Positions 15,120 to 22,785 of a stretch of 32,446 nucleotides of DNA are shown here, one piece after another. The stretch comes from a virus. The notes under the pieces were generated by a model that searched no databases, was not told the DNA's origin, and saw nothing but the letters and a program-made list of their open reading frames with translations. The stretch lies in the IMG/VR virus record IMGVR_UViG_3300037189_012531, positions 1-32,446 of that record, one strand, 5' to 3'. Position 1 is the stretch's first letter; every line of letters starts with the position of its first letter. Made by a program: the position numbers and the translations under genes.

Positions 15120-16331
15120 TTACATCACAAATATTTTACCAACACTATCACCTAACACATCGTTGAATAATAGTTCCATTGTATATGCTAGACTATCTGC
15201 TGCTTGTTTTCTTTCACCCTCATCACGATATTCAGGTTTGATGTTCATATACTTAGTAGGATTGCCGAATACTTTTCTACCATATGTTAAGTTAGTTGGT
15301 AATGGATTTAATGTTACTTTACCTGTACCTAAATATTGAGCAAACAACTCATACAAGAATTCATATGGACGGCGAATCTGACCACTTGTGCTGCTGCGCT
15401 GTGTACCCATAGCATTGAACAGTGCGTTGTATTCTGGTGTCATATCCCATTTAATTTCTGTTCTGTATGTGTTTGCACCACGATAGGCTTTTCCGTAATG
15501 TTCTTCCAATAATGCATTTACAGTTTGAAAGAAATACTTTTCTGCTTCGCCCCATGCAGTCCAGTTCTTATTTCTAGCACCTGCATTTATAGCATGACCA
15601 AAACGATGTGCCATCATCCAGGGTGTTAGCATTACTTTTCTATCACCCTTGTTCCCTACATATACGACAGTGATAGCATCTTCGCTACCATTGATAATTT
15701 CATCAGCATCTTGACCAAACACTTGTCTAATTTGATCTGGACTCATAGGTCCATGTTCACTATACTTACCGGTACCTGAGATATTGCTAAAGAATAATCT
15801 AAAGTCGAAGGGAGTTTGTTCAAAGAATCGTGTAGCCTTTTCTATATTCTTAGGATGTGGTACTAATTTCTTATCTGCTCCTGTGAATGGTCCTGGCTTA
15901 CTAAAGTCACCCATAGTCTTATAGGTTTGTAATGCCATTTCATCTAATTCATCTAAGTCTGCTAGATCAACATAATTGATGGGTACACCCTTCATCGCTG
16001 CTGCTAACGCACGATGATTGCCATCGATGATTCTATCGCCTGAAAGTAGAATTACTTTCTCACTAAGACTAGGATCATTCATGTAACGATGTAATATCTC
16101 TTGTTGATCTTCATCCATCATGTCTAGTATTTCATCTAGATGTTCAACACGATATTGACTCTGTAACATGATTGCCAATTTATATTTTGGCATTATTTTT
16201 ACTTCTAATTCATTGTCAAATTCATCAGGTCTTACCTCGTCCCAGAACGATTCATCACGTTCAGGAAAGTTACCGTCATACAACTTGTTTAATGTTGTTT
16301 TATTTTCGCTTAAAAATTCACAGGCTCTCAT
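15120..16331 (-). CDS. Capsid-tag-bearing ParB-like protein with C-terminal unknown domain
   Basis: I choose the ATG at 16331 (403 residues), not the longer frame from 16346. It forms an ATGA overlap with the upstream kinase-like gene, has GGGGAAGAG upstream, and gives the N-terminus MRACEFLSE that matches the tag family. LLSGDRIIDGNHRALAAAMKG (residues 95-115) is the ParB/Srx nucleotide-binding motif, followed by the strand VPINYVDLADL. The C-terminal two thirds contain MMAHRFGHAINA then WGEAEKYF, which recall a zinc-peptidase helix with HRxGH in place of HExxH, so that part may be a degenerate metalloprotease. Activity could be a CTP/ATP-dependent enzyme as in ParB, Srx or SerK; not provable here. 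Confidence 0.6.
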   Translation of the reverse strand: MRACEFLSENKTTLNKLYDGNFPERDESFWDEVRPDEFDNELEVKIMPKYKLAIMLQSQYRVEHLDEILDMMDEDQQEILHRYMNDPSLSEKVILLSGDRIIDGNHRALAAAMKGVPINYVDLADLDELDEMALQTYKTMGDFSKPGPFTGADKKLVPHPKNIEKATRFFEQTPFDFRLFFSNISGTGKYSEHGPMSPDQIRQVFGQDADEIINGSEDAITVVYVGNKGDRKVMLTPWMMAHRFGHAINAGARNKNWTAWGEAEKYFFQTVNALLEEHYGKAYRGANTYRTEIKWDMTPEYNALFNAMGTQRSSTSGQIRRPYEFLYELFAQYLGTGKVTLNPLPTNLTYGRKVFGNPTKYMNIKPEYRDEGERKQAADSLAYTMELLFNDVLGDSVGKIFVM

Positions 16332-17017
16332 GTACTCTTCCCCCAACCCATGAAGAAAGGATCACTGATAACAGGAGTACCATCACTACCCAGCATAAAG
16401 TTACCTTGATGTAGGTCTAATTTGTAACCATTTTTCTTTGCTACCTTTTTCAACATGACAACTGTATTCCACAACTTTTTTAGTCCTTTTTCACCTACAT
16501 GCATTATGACCTGTTGCATGGTTTCTTGCCTGGTGATACGGCGAACTTGCTGCCATACTGGTAGTTTATGGGAAACAGGAGTAGTAGCAGTAGACCAAAA
16601 TTTATCGAACGTGCTATTTCTTTCTATATCATCTGCCATGTCAGCCAATACCTCATTCCAATTTTTTACACTTCGACTATTAAACTCAAATAATCTTTCC
16701 ATACGTATCTGTAAGTAGGGTTTACCTCCATACATAAATGGTTCATAATCCAGGATCTCGGGTAAAAACTCATTTCCCGGGTCTGCTTTAGAAAGATCAT
16801 AAAATGTCTTGAAACTTTTTTGTGCGTTAGTAAGTTCGCCGGCTCCACCGCTATTACCACGACTTGTACCGAATATTTTTAGTATTAGACCAGATCCAGG
16901 TTCTAGGAATACAACCTGATCGGCACCTTTACCTAATTTTTTATAGCCTTTGCGTAGTAGATGAGAAATTACTCCCTGTCCAACATAGGCTTCGGATATA
17001 AAGTCAGTGGATTTCAT
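16328..17017 (-). CDS. Capsid-tag-bearing kinase-like protein
   Basis: 229 residues beginning MKSTDFISE-A, with Glu 9. The rest is a compact kinase-like fold: GYKKLGKGADQVVFLE (glycine loop 24-39), LILKIFG (Lys 47), YLQIRMERL (hinge region), LDLHQGNFML (catalytic Asp 201 and Asn 206) and VISDPFF (Asp 219 in the DFG position). It shares both ends of the fold with the larger kinase-like protein at 13984-15117 and is probably its paralogue without the N-terminal domain. It overlaps Dps by TAATG on one side and the ParB-like gene by ATGA on the other. As in T4, injected enzymes often modify host targets at once, so host protein or nucleotide phosphorylation is a reasonable guess. Confidence 0.65.
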   Translation of the reverse strand: MKSTDFISEAYVGQGVISHLLRKGYKKLGKGADQVVFLEPGSGLILKIFGTSRGNSGGAGELTNAQKSFKTFYDLSKADPGNEFLPEILDYEPFMYGGKPYLQIRMERLFEFNSRSVKNWNEVLADMADDIERNSTFDKFWSTATTPVSHKLPVWQQVRRITRQETMQQVIMHVGEKGLKKLWNTVVMLKKVAKKNGYKLDLHQGNFMLGSDGTPVISDPFFMGWGKST

Positions 17018-17457
17018 TACTCGCGTTCTACTTTTAATATTGAACGAATAAACCAGGCTTTCTTACCATATAAGTCTTGTAGCTCAGCCATATAGTTAGC
17101 AATGCCTTGTTGTCTTTCTGCTGTTGCTTCATCAAACATAGCGATAACTAGTTCAGACATTTTTTCGCAATCTTGCAATGATTCAGCAAACATTAATTGA
17201 GCGCGTGGAATTTTTACTTGATCTTCTATTATAGTTAATTGCCCATAACGTTGCAAACTACCTGGAGTATAATGACCTAAGATTCTGATATACTCTGCGA
17301 TAGGATCAATCGTCCCACTCACATCACTGTATAATGTATCATAGAATGCATGGTATTGCGGGAAGTTACTACCTTCAACATTCCAGTGAAAGTTTTGACT
17401 TTTGATAGCAAATGACTGAGTACTTGCTAATAGTATTTTTAAGTTATCTGCTAACAT
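17017..17457 (-). CDS. dps: Dps-family ferritin-like protein
   Basis: 146 residues with the Dps pattern. NFHWNVEGSNFPQYHAFYDTLY (22-43) contains the family's HW and H-x3-D ferroxidase residues (H24, H36, D40). TIDPIAEYIRILGHYTPGSL (49-68) contains D51 and E55 of the D-x3-E pair, followed by the typical LG-x-x-x-x-GSL turn. Dps forms twelve-subunit shells that bind and mineralise iron with peroxide and protect or compact DNA. It lies inside the operon of tag-bearing proteins and has AAGGAAAG as its ribosome site. It does not itself carry the nine-residue tag. It might guard packaged or freshly injected DNA from oxidants, or sequester iron in the host. Confidence 0.85.
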   Translation of the reverse strand: MLADNLKILLASTQSFAIKSQNFHWNVEGSNFPQYHAFYDTLYSDVSGTIDPIAEYIRILGHYTPGSLQRYGQLTIIEDQVKIPRAQLMFAESLQDCEKMSELVIAMFDEATAERQQGIANYMAELQDLYGKKAWFIRSILKVERE

Positions 17458-18463
17458 TTTTCTTTCCTTCGAATGCTATCTTCATCGTTCGTTCTTGTCC
17501 CTTACGTTTGAAAGGACCGTATTCTTGTTCGTATGTACCGGGAGAGGGCATACCTAAATTCTCATCCACTAAACCCTTCATGATAGCACTTTCTTTTTTT
17601 TGTTTAATGTCGTTATCAAACTGTTTTTTTGTTGCTTTGACAATGCCACTAAATCTCTTATTACCACGTGCAAAATCTCCAGCTTTATCAGCCGCGCTAG
17701 CATCTGCGCTTGCTGCTTTTTTATACTGCTGTAATTTTTCAGTACTCAATTCATTAAGTTGATCGTCGTGTGCGTAGTTCTCTAGTTGTTTTATAATCTG
17801 ACGTAACATGATGTTTATATCACTAGAACCTAATTCTTCTGCACCTGCATGAAAACCGGCTACATCCATAACTGCGTCACCGACAACCTCATGCCCATAA
17901 CGTGTTACTATATCAGGATAACGCATTTCTAATCTATTGTAAAGAACATCAGCTAGATTTTCTTGACTGATACCTTCACTCATTAGTTCAGTTTCAAACT
18001 GTATGCCTTTGCTGACAGGTTCTTGATCTTTCCATGGCTTCCAATAACCATGCTTATGATTGTCTACATAGTAAACTATAGTGAGATAAGGCTCACCTTC
18101 TTCACTAGGTGGCTTCTTTACTGTATCAACAATTTTCTTAGCACCCCAGTGCAGGTCATTGAATTTGTAAATCTCGTTATCACCTTGGCTAGCCGTCTTT
18201 GATTTTACAACAAACGCACTATTATATCGTTCTCCGTTGGGTGCAACGCCTTCTTTGTTTATCCATTGAACGTCAACTTCTTTTTTATATTTTGCTTGTG
18301 CAGCATCTTGCCTACGATAATGATCATCCATTGGATCATTGGGTTCTTGCATGTCAGGTTCTTGACGCATAGGTTTACGTCTCGCACCAAACATAGCTTC
18401 CCATTCATCGGGATCTTCTGGATAATGGGCTTCGTTAATAATACCTTTTAGAATATTACTCAT
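17444..18463 (-). CDS. Tag-bearing hypothetical protein with basic helical module
   Basis: 339 residues starting MSNILKGIINE-A, so the putative cleavage Glu is at position 11 rather than 9. Residues 25-55 are charged and Pro/Met-rich, probably disordered. The centre (INKEGVAPNGERYNSAFVVK onwards) is alpha/beta. A module near residues 235-285, ELSTEKLQQYKKAASADASA then GDFARGNKRFSGIVKATKKQ, is a lysine/alanine-rich helical repeat of a kind frequent in aquatic phage proteins. Such modules look DNA-binding. The end is basic (KRKGQERTMKIAFEGKK). AGAAGG near the end of the upstream gene serves as ribosome site. No catalytic motif is recognised; a packaged DNA-associated protein is a fair guess. 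Confidence 0.5.
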   Translation of the reverse strand: MSNILKGIINEAHYPEDPDEWEAMFGARRKPMRQEPDMQEPNDPMDDHYRRQDAAQAKYKKEVDVQWINKEGVAPNGERYNSAFVVKSKTASQGDNEIYKFNDLHWGAKKIVDTVKKPPSEEGEPYLTIVYYVDNHKHGYWKPWKDQEPVSKGIQFETELMSEGISQENLADVLYNRLEMRYPDIVTRYGHEVVGDAVMDVAGFHAGAEELGSSDINIMLRQIIKQLENYAHDDQLNELSTEKLQQYKKAASADASAADKAGDFARGNKRFSGIVKATKKQFDNDIKQKKESAIMKGLVDENLGMPSPGTYEQEYGPFKRKGQERTMKIAFEGKKNVSR

Positions 18464-18464
18464 A

Positions 18465-19595
18465 TTAAGCCTTCTTGTTTTTATTGTCTAAATAGCCGCG
18501 CTTGTTAGCAGTAGCCCAGGCAATGTTCTCTGCTTCTTTCTTGGGGTGACCTAATCCACGCTCACTCTTAGCAATATGTTTGACCATGCGATCTACTTTA
18601 GCGCCTTCAGACAAACCAAGATCATCTCCAAAACTATGATAGTAATCATATATGTCTTTGTAGCCATTCTTTTTAGCAGCACGATCTAGAATATCACCAA
18701 TTTTGTGATCAGCAATGCCCTGCTTTCTGAACCATGGAAGTAACCAATCGATCGGGTCACCGTCGGGATATATCTGACCTACAACATCCTCAACTTTACG
18801 CCATACATCACTTAACATTAATTTAGGTGCTGCTGATTTTGTAGCTGCTAATTTAGGAGGCTTATTAGCTTCACGCTCTGCCTTAGCTGCGGTGCGATTA
18901 TCGTATGCTTTCTTCTTAGCCCAATTACGAGGATCATTTGCATTAAATGGATACCCACCTACCATGCCTTCTCCTACACCGCCTCCTGCGATAACACCAC
19001 CTGACATTTCTTGCATACTCTTGCCTTCTAAATATTCGGCAAGCGTGTTCATGTAGTCTGCTGCTTTAATAATTTTTTCTTGTACCCAACCTTCAAGCCC
19101 TTCATCTTCTGATCTGTCTTTGATCAGCATCATAACAGTTTTTGTATTTTTAAAAAGCTGCAATAAATCACTTTTAGCCATTTCAACTTCATGATCTACT
19201 CGGCTTTGACCATGTTGAACAAACCCTGTTTTGCGTTTCACACCTTGCCCGGGTACAAGAATTAAATCTTCTTCGTCTAACTGTGCTTCTTGTACGGGTT
19301 GCTTGGGCTTCTGCTGCATAGACTTACGCATTTCTTCTTTTGATTTGCCATACTTCTTTTTGAAGTCAGCATCATTCAATCCGTCTCTACCGCCTCTCAA
19401 GTCCATAGAAAGGTCTTTCATTTTGCTTTCGCTTAAGCTATTAGCATAAGGTGCTTTTTTCTTTTTAGTTGCACTGCCCACTGGCTGTAGTCCACGAACA
19501 GTAGGTCTCTTTTGTGTTTCACCCATGGGCTTAGCCACTGATGCCACTGAACCGGCTACAGTAGCCATTTCAGATACAAGTTGATTAATTTTCAT
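18465..19595 (-). CDS. Tag-bearing internal-head-protein-like protein with several LxE-type sites
   Basis: 376 residues beginning MKINQLVSE-M, with Glu 9. Much of the first 250 residues is low-complexity and basic, with further possible prohead-protease-like sites such as SLSE-S, PVQE-A and QLDE-E. In T4, internal proteins and scaffold are cut at several L/I-x-E positions. The C-terminal part has two compact modules: a helical one near WLLPWFRKQGIADHKIGDIL, and a terminal one, RMVKHIAKSERGLGHPKKEA then AENIAWATANKRGYLDNKNK, seen in many aquatic phage proteins. The gene follows a GATAAATA box with a 17-nt leader containing GGAAAT. I read it as the first gene of the cargo operon and a possible core or internal head protein. 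Confidence 0.5.
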   Translation of the reverse strand: MKINQLVSEMATVAGSVASVAKPMGETQKRPTVRGLQPVGSATKKKKAPYANSLSESKMKDLSMDLRGGRDGLNDADFKKKYGKSKEEMRKSMQQKPKQPVQEAQLDEEDLILVPGQGVKRKTGFVQHGQSRVDHEVEMAKSDLLQLFKNTKTVMMLIKDRSEDEGLEGWVQEKIIKAADYMNTLAEYLEGKSMQEMSGGVIAGGGVGEGMVGGYPFNANDPRNWAKKKAYDNRTAAKAEREANKPPKLAATKSAAPKLMLSDVWRKVEDVVGQIYPDGDPIDWLLPWFRKQGIADHKIGDILDRAAKKNGYKDIYDYYHSFGDDLGLSEGAKVDRMVKHIAKSERGLGHPKKEAENIAWATANKRGYLDNKNKKA

Positions 19596-19618
19596 AACGG
19601 ATTTCCATTCTATTCTAG

Positions 19619-19626
19619 TATTTATC
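19619..19626 (-). promoter_or_regulatory. Late-type promoter box GATAAATA for the cargo operon
   Basis: GATAAATA on the minus strand lies in the 54-base gap between the LamG gene and the 376-residue gene. It predicts a leader of about 17 nt with a ribosome site, the most conventional of the boxes here. Confidence 0.6.
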
Positions 19627-19649
19627 TAAATCTACTATGAACTAGAAAG

Positions 19650-20372
19650 TTACAATCCAAACGTAGCTCTATTAAAATTATAATTTTGTAGTACTTGGTT
19701 TGCAGAAAGAGAAGTATTGTATGCCCTAAATATAGCCATATCCCCTGAAAAATATGCTCCGCTCCCCAATGATGTTGGACATGCAGCACCTAACATATAA
19801 TATATTGGATTATTTGTTGCTCTAGTATAAGTTCCAGATGCAGCAAACACACCATTAATGTAACCTGTTAGTGTAGTACCGTTCCATGTCATTGTGAATT
19901 GATACCAGTTGTTTAATGTCACTGCTCCGCAATTAAGGTTGTTAGTGGTTGTGCCATTCCAAAATCCTACCCTAAGAGTATTTGTAACTACCTCCATATA
20001 ACTATCAAACCAAGTCGAATTTATCACGGTTGTTCCTTGCTCACATATAACCACACCACTAGCAGTGGGCCTACACCAAACCTCAAAACTAAAACTACTG
20101 GCTAATGCAGTAGTAAAATTAGGGCTTTGCATATACTGTGAACTCGCCGCGGCTAACGTAAATTTACTAGGATTAGTTGCAGTAAAGGTAGGTGATGCTA
20201 TCAAGGTGTAATTGTTTCCAGTGCCGCTCAAATCAGACCAAGTAGTACCGGTACTAGGATAACTGGTTGCTACGCCTGAATCTATATATACTATCAACCC
20301 ATTAGTTACATAGCCTGATCCATTTATAGAAATATTACCTGTAGTTATTCCACCTGAAATAGTTATAGTCAT
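19650..20372 (-). CDS. LamG / concanavalin-A-like fold surface protein
   Basis: 240 residues, rich in Thr, Ser, Asn and Gly and almost free of charge. NGLIVYIDSGVATSYPSTGT then TWSDLSGTGNNYTL at the start, SFSFEVWCRPTASGVVICEQ in the centre, and WYQFTMTWNGTTLTGYINGV near residue 170 followed by MAIFRAYNTSLSANQVLQNY at the end together are the standard Laminin-G/ConA-like jelly-roll layout of phage and bacterial adhesins. It probably decorates tail fibres or the capsid and binds a host polysaccharide. The TTGAGGAG ribosome site is strong, and the gene follows the 535-residue gene by one base. No enzymatic motif is visible. Confidence 0.75.
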   Translation of the reverse strand: MTITISGGITTGNISINGSGYVTNGLIVYIDSGVATSYPSTGTTWSDLSGTGNNYTLIASPTFTATNPSKFTLAAASSQYMQSPNFTTALASSFSFEVWCRPTASGVVICEQGTTVINSTWFDSYMEVVTNTLRVGFWNGTTTNNLNCGAVTLNNWYQFTMTWNGTTLTGYINGVFAASGTYTRATNNPIYYMLGAACPTSLGSGAYFSGDMAIFRAYNTSLSANQVLQNYNFNRATFGL

Positions 20373-20373
20373 A

Positions 20374-21981
20374 TTAACTCCTCAATAAAGGTGGAACACC
20401 GGACCTCTTGACATTAAAACCAAACGCTTTAGTATTCTTTTTTATTGCGTCTGGTTTAACATCTACTGTAAGAGCAGTCTTGAATCGCGGATCATTCTTT
20501 TCTTTTTCGCTCGGGATATATCCGGAGCTTTCACTTATGGGTATGGCCAAATCTCTAGATAATACACGTATTCTGTCAGGTGGTATCGGTGTTGTTATTG
20601 CAATTTCAAAATCAGCCCCATCCGTAACATTGCCATCTAATCCTTCAGTATCAATCTCTAATAATGCAAGAGGTTCATCTTCTTCAAATTCATCACCTAG
20701 CCAATTCATTACTGCATCTTCCATACTGGTTTTATCAGGGAAGCAATAAATTGCAGACTTTTCATCTACCATCTTACTGGATCGGTTCCCCTTTTGAGGT
20801 ATCAATCCTTTAGATAAGATACTATCTAAATTTTCACTAGGAGTAACATGATATATCTTTTTAGGCAACTCATCCTGATCCTCATTAACATTGTATGTAG
20901 GATCAACTTTTTGACGTTTCATCCCTTTTGGTTGATTAGGATCAACAGGGTCTATGTCAGTAGTAGTAAGTCCCAACTTCTTCAATGCGTCAATGTACTT
21001 GTGTTCCTCTTCTTCACGACCAAATGCCATAATGGTGCTCGGTGGTCCTTTACCGAATATCTTAGGGTCTGCTTTGTCTAGATTACTGATATACTGACCT
21101 AGTTTATACCAATCATACACATCACTAACATCTACTCTCACTGTACCTTTAGGCATAGTAGGCTTAAACTCTGGCCCGGGTGGAGGACCATTTGGATAAT
21201 AATCTTCAAACTCTTTTGATAGCTTTTCCTTCAGATTATCTTTCTGTAGCTTAACAGGATTTTTATACATTGTCTCTATAGTCAATGATTCGCTATGTAG
21301 CTTATCTCTAAGGGCATACAGTTTGGTAATATACCCTTGACTACGTAATGCTTTATATGCTAGATTTTCAGGACCAAACTCTCCAAATTTATCCAAGCCT
21401 GCTTGTCTGTACTGTCTAATTTTCTTTATGATATCATTTATTTTTTCTAAATTTTTAAACTTTAGTGCATGTTGAACTAGGGTTAATAACTTTTCATATT
21501 TTACTTTAGTAGCAGTATTATCAAAATTAGCTCTACGTTTGGTAGGTAATCTAAGCCACTTGTCTTGTAATATACTGTATTCTCCTAGACTTACTGCAGG
21601 TTCATTTATATCCTGCACATATAGTTCTACTGGCACATCATGAACTTTGATATCGTGACTATCATTATAGATAGTCTTTTTAGCATTGAAAAGTTCTTTA
21701 TATACTTCATCGTCAGACAAGTCTTTCATGTCGATAAGTATGTGTAAATCTAAATCGCTATGAGGAGTATAACTATATGCTGCATTGCTACCAGATATAG
21801 TAAGGTCTTTCACATCAAGACCACTCACACCTAATTCTTCTAAGAAATCTTCAGCAATTATTTTTAACTGCTTTTTAACTTCAGGGCGAAGGTGATTCCC
21901 GTGCCAAATTTTTGGATTCAGCGCATTGTGAAACTTAACAGCATCGCTTAAGCGAAAAGATTCTAAAGTTTTTATGTCCAT
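20374..21981 (-). CDS. Pol-beta-type nucleotidyltransferase fused to ADP-ribosyltransferase-like domain
   Basis: 535 residues in three parts. Residues 60-125 carry an NTase signature, GSNAAYSYTPHSDLDLHILI (D76 and D78) with a third acidic residue in VELYVQD (E119), so catalysis is plausible. Residues about 280-347 hold a module VRVDVSDVYDWYKLGQYISN ending in LGLTTTDIDPVDP. Residues 375-475 contain KIYHVTPSENLDSILSKGLI, then SAIYCFPD and DGADFEIAITTPIPPDRI, which follows the H-x-T...NL-x-x-IL-x-x-G-L pattern of DarT/KptA-like ADP-ribosyltransferase folds. The protein lacks the N-terminal tag of its neighbours. A GATAAATA box is 4 bases before the ATG. A nucleotide-transferring effector or toxin is likely; the target is unknown. 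Confidence 0.6.
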   Translation of the reverse strand: MDIKTLESFRLSDAVKFHNALNPKIWHGNHLRPEVKKQLKIIAEDFLEELGVSGLDVKDLTISGSNAAYSYTPHSDLDLHILIDMKDLSDDEVYKELFNAKKTIYNDSHDIKVHDVPVELYVQDINEPAVSLGEYSILQDKWLRLPTKRRANFDNTATKVKYEKLLTLVQHALKFKNLEKINDIIKKIRQYRQAGLDKFGEFGPENLAYKALRSQGYITKLYALRDKLHSESLTIETMYKNPVKLQKDNLKEKLSKEFEDYYPNGPPPGPEFKPTMPKGTVRVDVSDVYDWYKLGQYISNLDKADPKIFGKGPPSTIMAFGREEEEHKYIDALKKLGLTTTDIDPVDPNQPKGMKRQKVDPTYNVNEDQDELPKKIYHVTPSENLDSILSKGLIPQKGNRSSKMVDEKSAIYCFPDKTSMEDAVMNWLGDEFEEDEPLALLEIDTEGLDGNVTDGADFEIAITTPIPPDRIRVLSRDLAIPISESSGYIPSEKEKNDPRFKTALTVDVKPDAIKKNTKAFGFNVKRSGVPPLLRS

Positions 21982-21985
21982 ACTA

Positions 21986-21993
21986 TATTTATC
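21986..21993 (-). promoter_or_regulatory. Late-type promoter box GATAAATA before the NTase-ART gene
   Basis: GATAAATA ends 4 bases before the ATG (21981). If used as a late -10 box, the start of transcription falls on the start codon, giving a leaderless mRNA. No ribosome site separates them. Confidence 0.5.
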
Positions 21994-22029
21994 GCTTATG
22001 CCTACCTAGTCCTATTAAACTGCTACTTC

Positions 22030-22037
22030 CATAAATA
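22030..22037 (+). promoter_or_regulatory. Late-type promoter box CATAAATA for the plus-strand membrane pair
   Basis: CATAAATA on the plus strand is followed 10 bases later by a second AATAAATA (22048-22055), with an AGGAG ribosome site at about 22063. It would give a leader of about 37 nt for the gene at 22080. Confidence 0.45.
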
Positions 22038-22079
22038 CCCAAAAATCAATAAATATTATATCAGGAGAATAATAATAAC

Positions 22080-22403
22080 ATGACTGATTTTATAGCAATA
22101 CTTTCAACCAAAGTGGCATCAATGATGGGGGGATTTTTTGGAGGTGCAGCAATACTTACCTTCATAAAACCAAAGACTATCAGTGAAGCATTTCTACGCG
22201 GATCACTATCTACTGGCAGTGCCATGGTATTTGCTCATCCATTAGCAATGATGGCTAAGCTAGACGACAATTGGGAATCTCAACTAATGTCAGGATTTTG
22301 TGTAGGTTTCTTAGCCTACAGTATACTTGGTATGGTTGCAAATTTCTTAAAGAAAAACCAAGATAAAGACATAGTAGAAACAATCAAAGAAATAAAGAAG
22401 TAA
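22080..22403 (+). CDS. Small membrane protein, holin-like
   Basis: 107 residues with hydrophobic segments MMGGFFGGAAILTFI (about 14-28), LSTGSAMVFAHPLAMMA (43-60) and SGFCVGFLAYSILGMVANFL (72-91), followed by a charged Lys-rich C-terminus. Two to three membrane spans with small Gly/Ala-rich faces and a basic tail fit a holin or accessory holin. AGGAG precedes the ATG. It is one of only three plus-strand genes in the window and forms a unit with the next gene, separated by 9 bases. No endolysin is next to it, so the assignment to lysis is tentative. Confidence 0.5.
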   Translation: MTDFIAILSTKVASMMGGFFGGAAILTFIKPKTISEAFLRGSLSTGSAMVFAHPLAMMAKLDDNWESQLMSGFCVGFLAYSILGMVANFLKKNQDKDIVETIKEIKK

Positions 22404-22412
22404 GAGGTAGTA

Positions 22413-22766
22413 ATGATTATAACTAACATAGTTCATTTTTTAAATCAATGGCAAATGCCTATAAATTTTTTAGCGCATTTGATGATATTTGTAGGTGCAT
22501 GTTATGTTGCACTTCATAATAGAAGTTTACCGCAATGGCACGTTACTCCATTATGGTATGTGGGATTAACTAGCGTGTTTACCGCAATGACTATTGTGTG
22601 TCAATGGGTATTTGGTCCTGAATTTGAATTAAGTTACTTTAAAGTGGGATTACTAGGAGAAACTGCATTGAATATATCAATCGCCGCTATAGCTCTGATC
22701 ATGCTTATTGTAACGGTACGCAAAGACATTATAGGAGCCAAGAAAAGAAGAATGGCACAAGAATAA
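22413..22766 (+). CDS. Small membrane protein, three spans
   Basis: 117 residues. Hydrophobic stretches are FLAHLMIFVGACYVALH (about 19-35), LWYVGLTSVFTAMTIVCQWV (47-66) and ALNISIAAIALIMLIVTV (84-101). The C-terminus KDIIGAKKRRMAQE is strongly positive, so it is predicted to face the cytoplasm. It is encoded directly after the other small membrane protein and ends in a terminator hairpin. Pairs like this are common in phage lysis or superinfection-exclusion modules. I recognise no specific family. Confidence 0.5.
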   Translation: MIITNIVHFLNQWQMPINFLAHLMIFVGACYVALHNRSLPQWHVTPLWYVGLTSVFTAMTIVCQWVFGPEFELSYFKVGLLGETALNISIAAIALIMLIVTVRKDIIGAKKRRMAQE

Positions 22767-22784
22767 AGCCCCTTTCGGGGCCTT
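22765..22784. terminator. Bidirectional rho-independent terminator between convergent genes
   Basis: The sequence GCCCC-TTTC-GGGGC with A-rich and T-rich flanks (AAAGCCCC...GGGGCCTTATTATTTTA) forms a stable stem with a run of T/A. It starts within the stop codon of the plus-strand gene and precedes the stop of the minus-strand glycosyltransferase, so it can end both transcripts. Confidence 0.8.
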
Positions 22785-22785
22785 A

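Noticed and set aside
15120-16346. The longer start at 16346 for the ParB-like gene
   Set aside because: The ATG at 16331 has the ATGA overlap, a purine-rich ribosome site and the tag-like N-terminus; the five extra residues have none of these.
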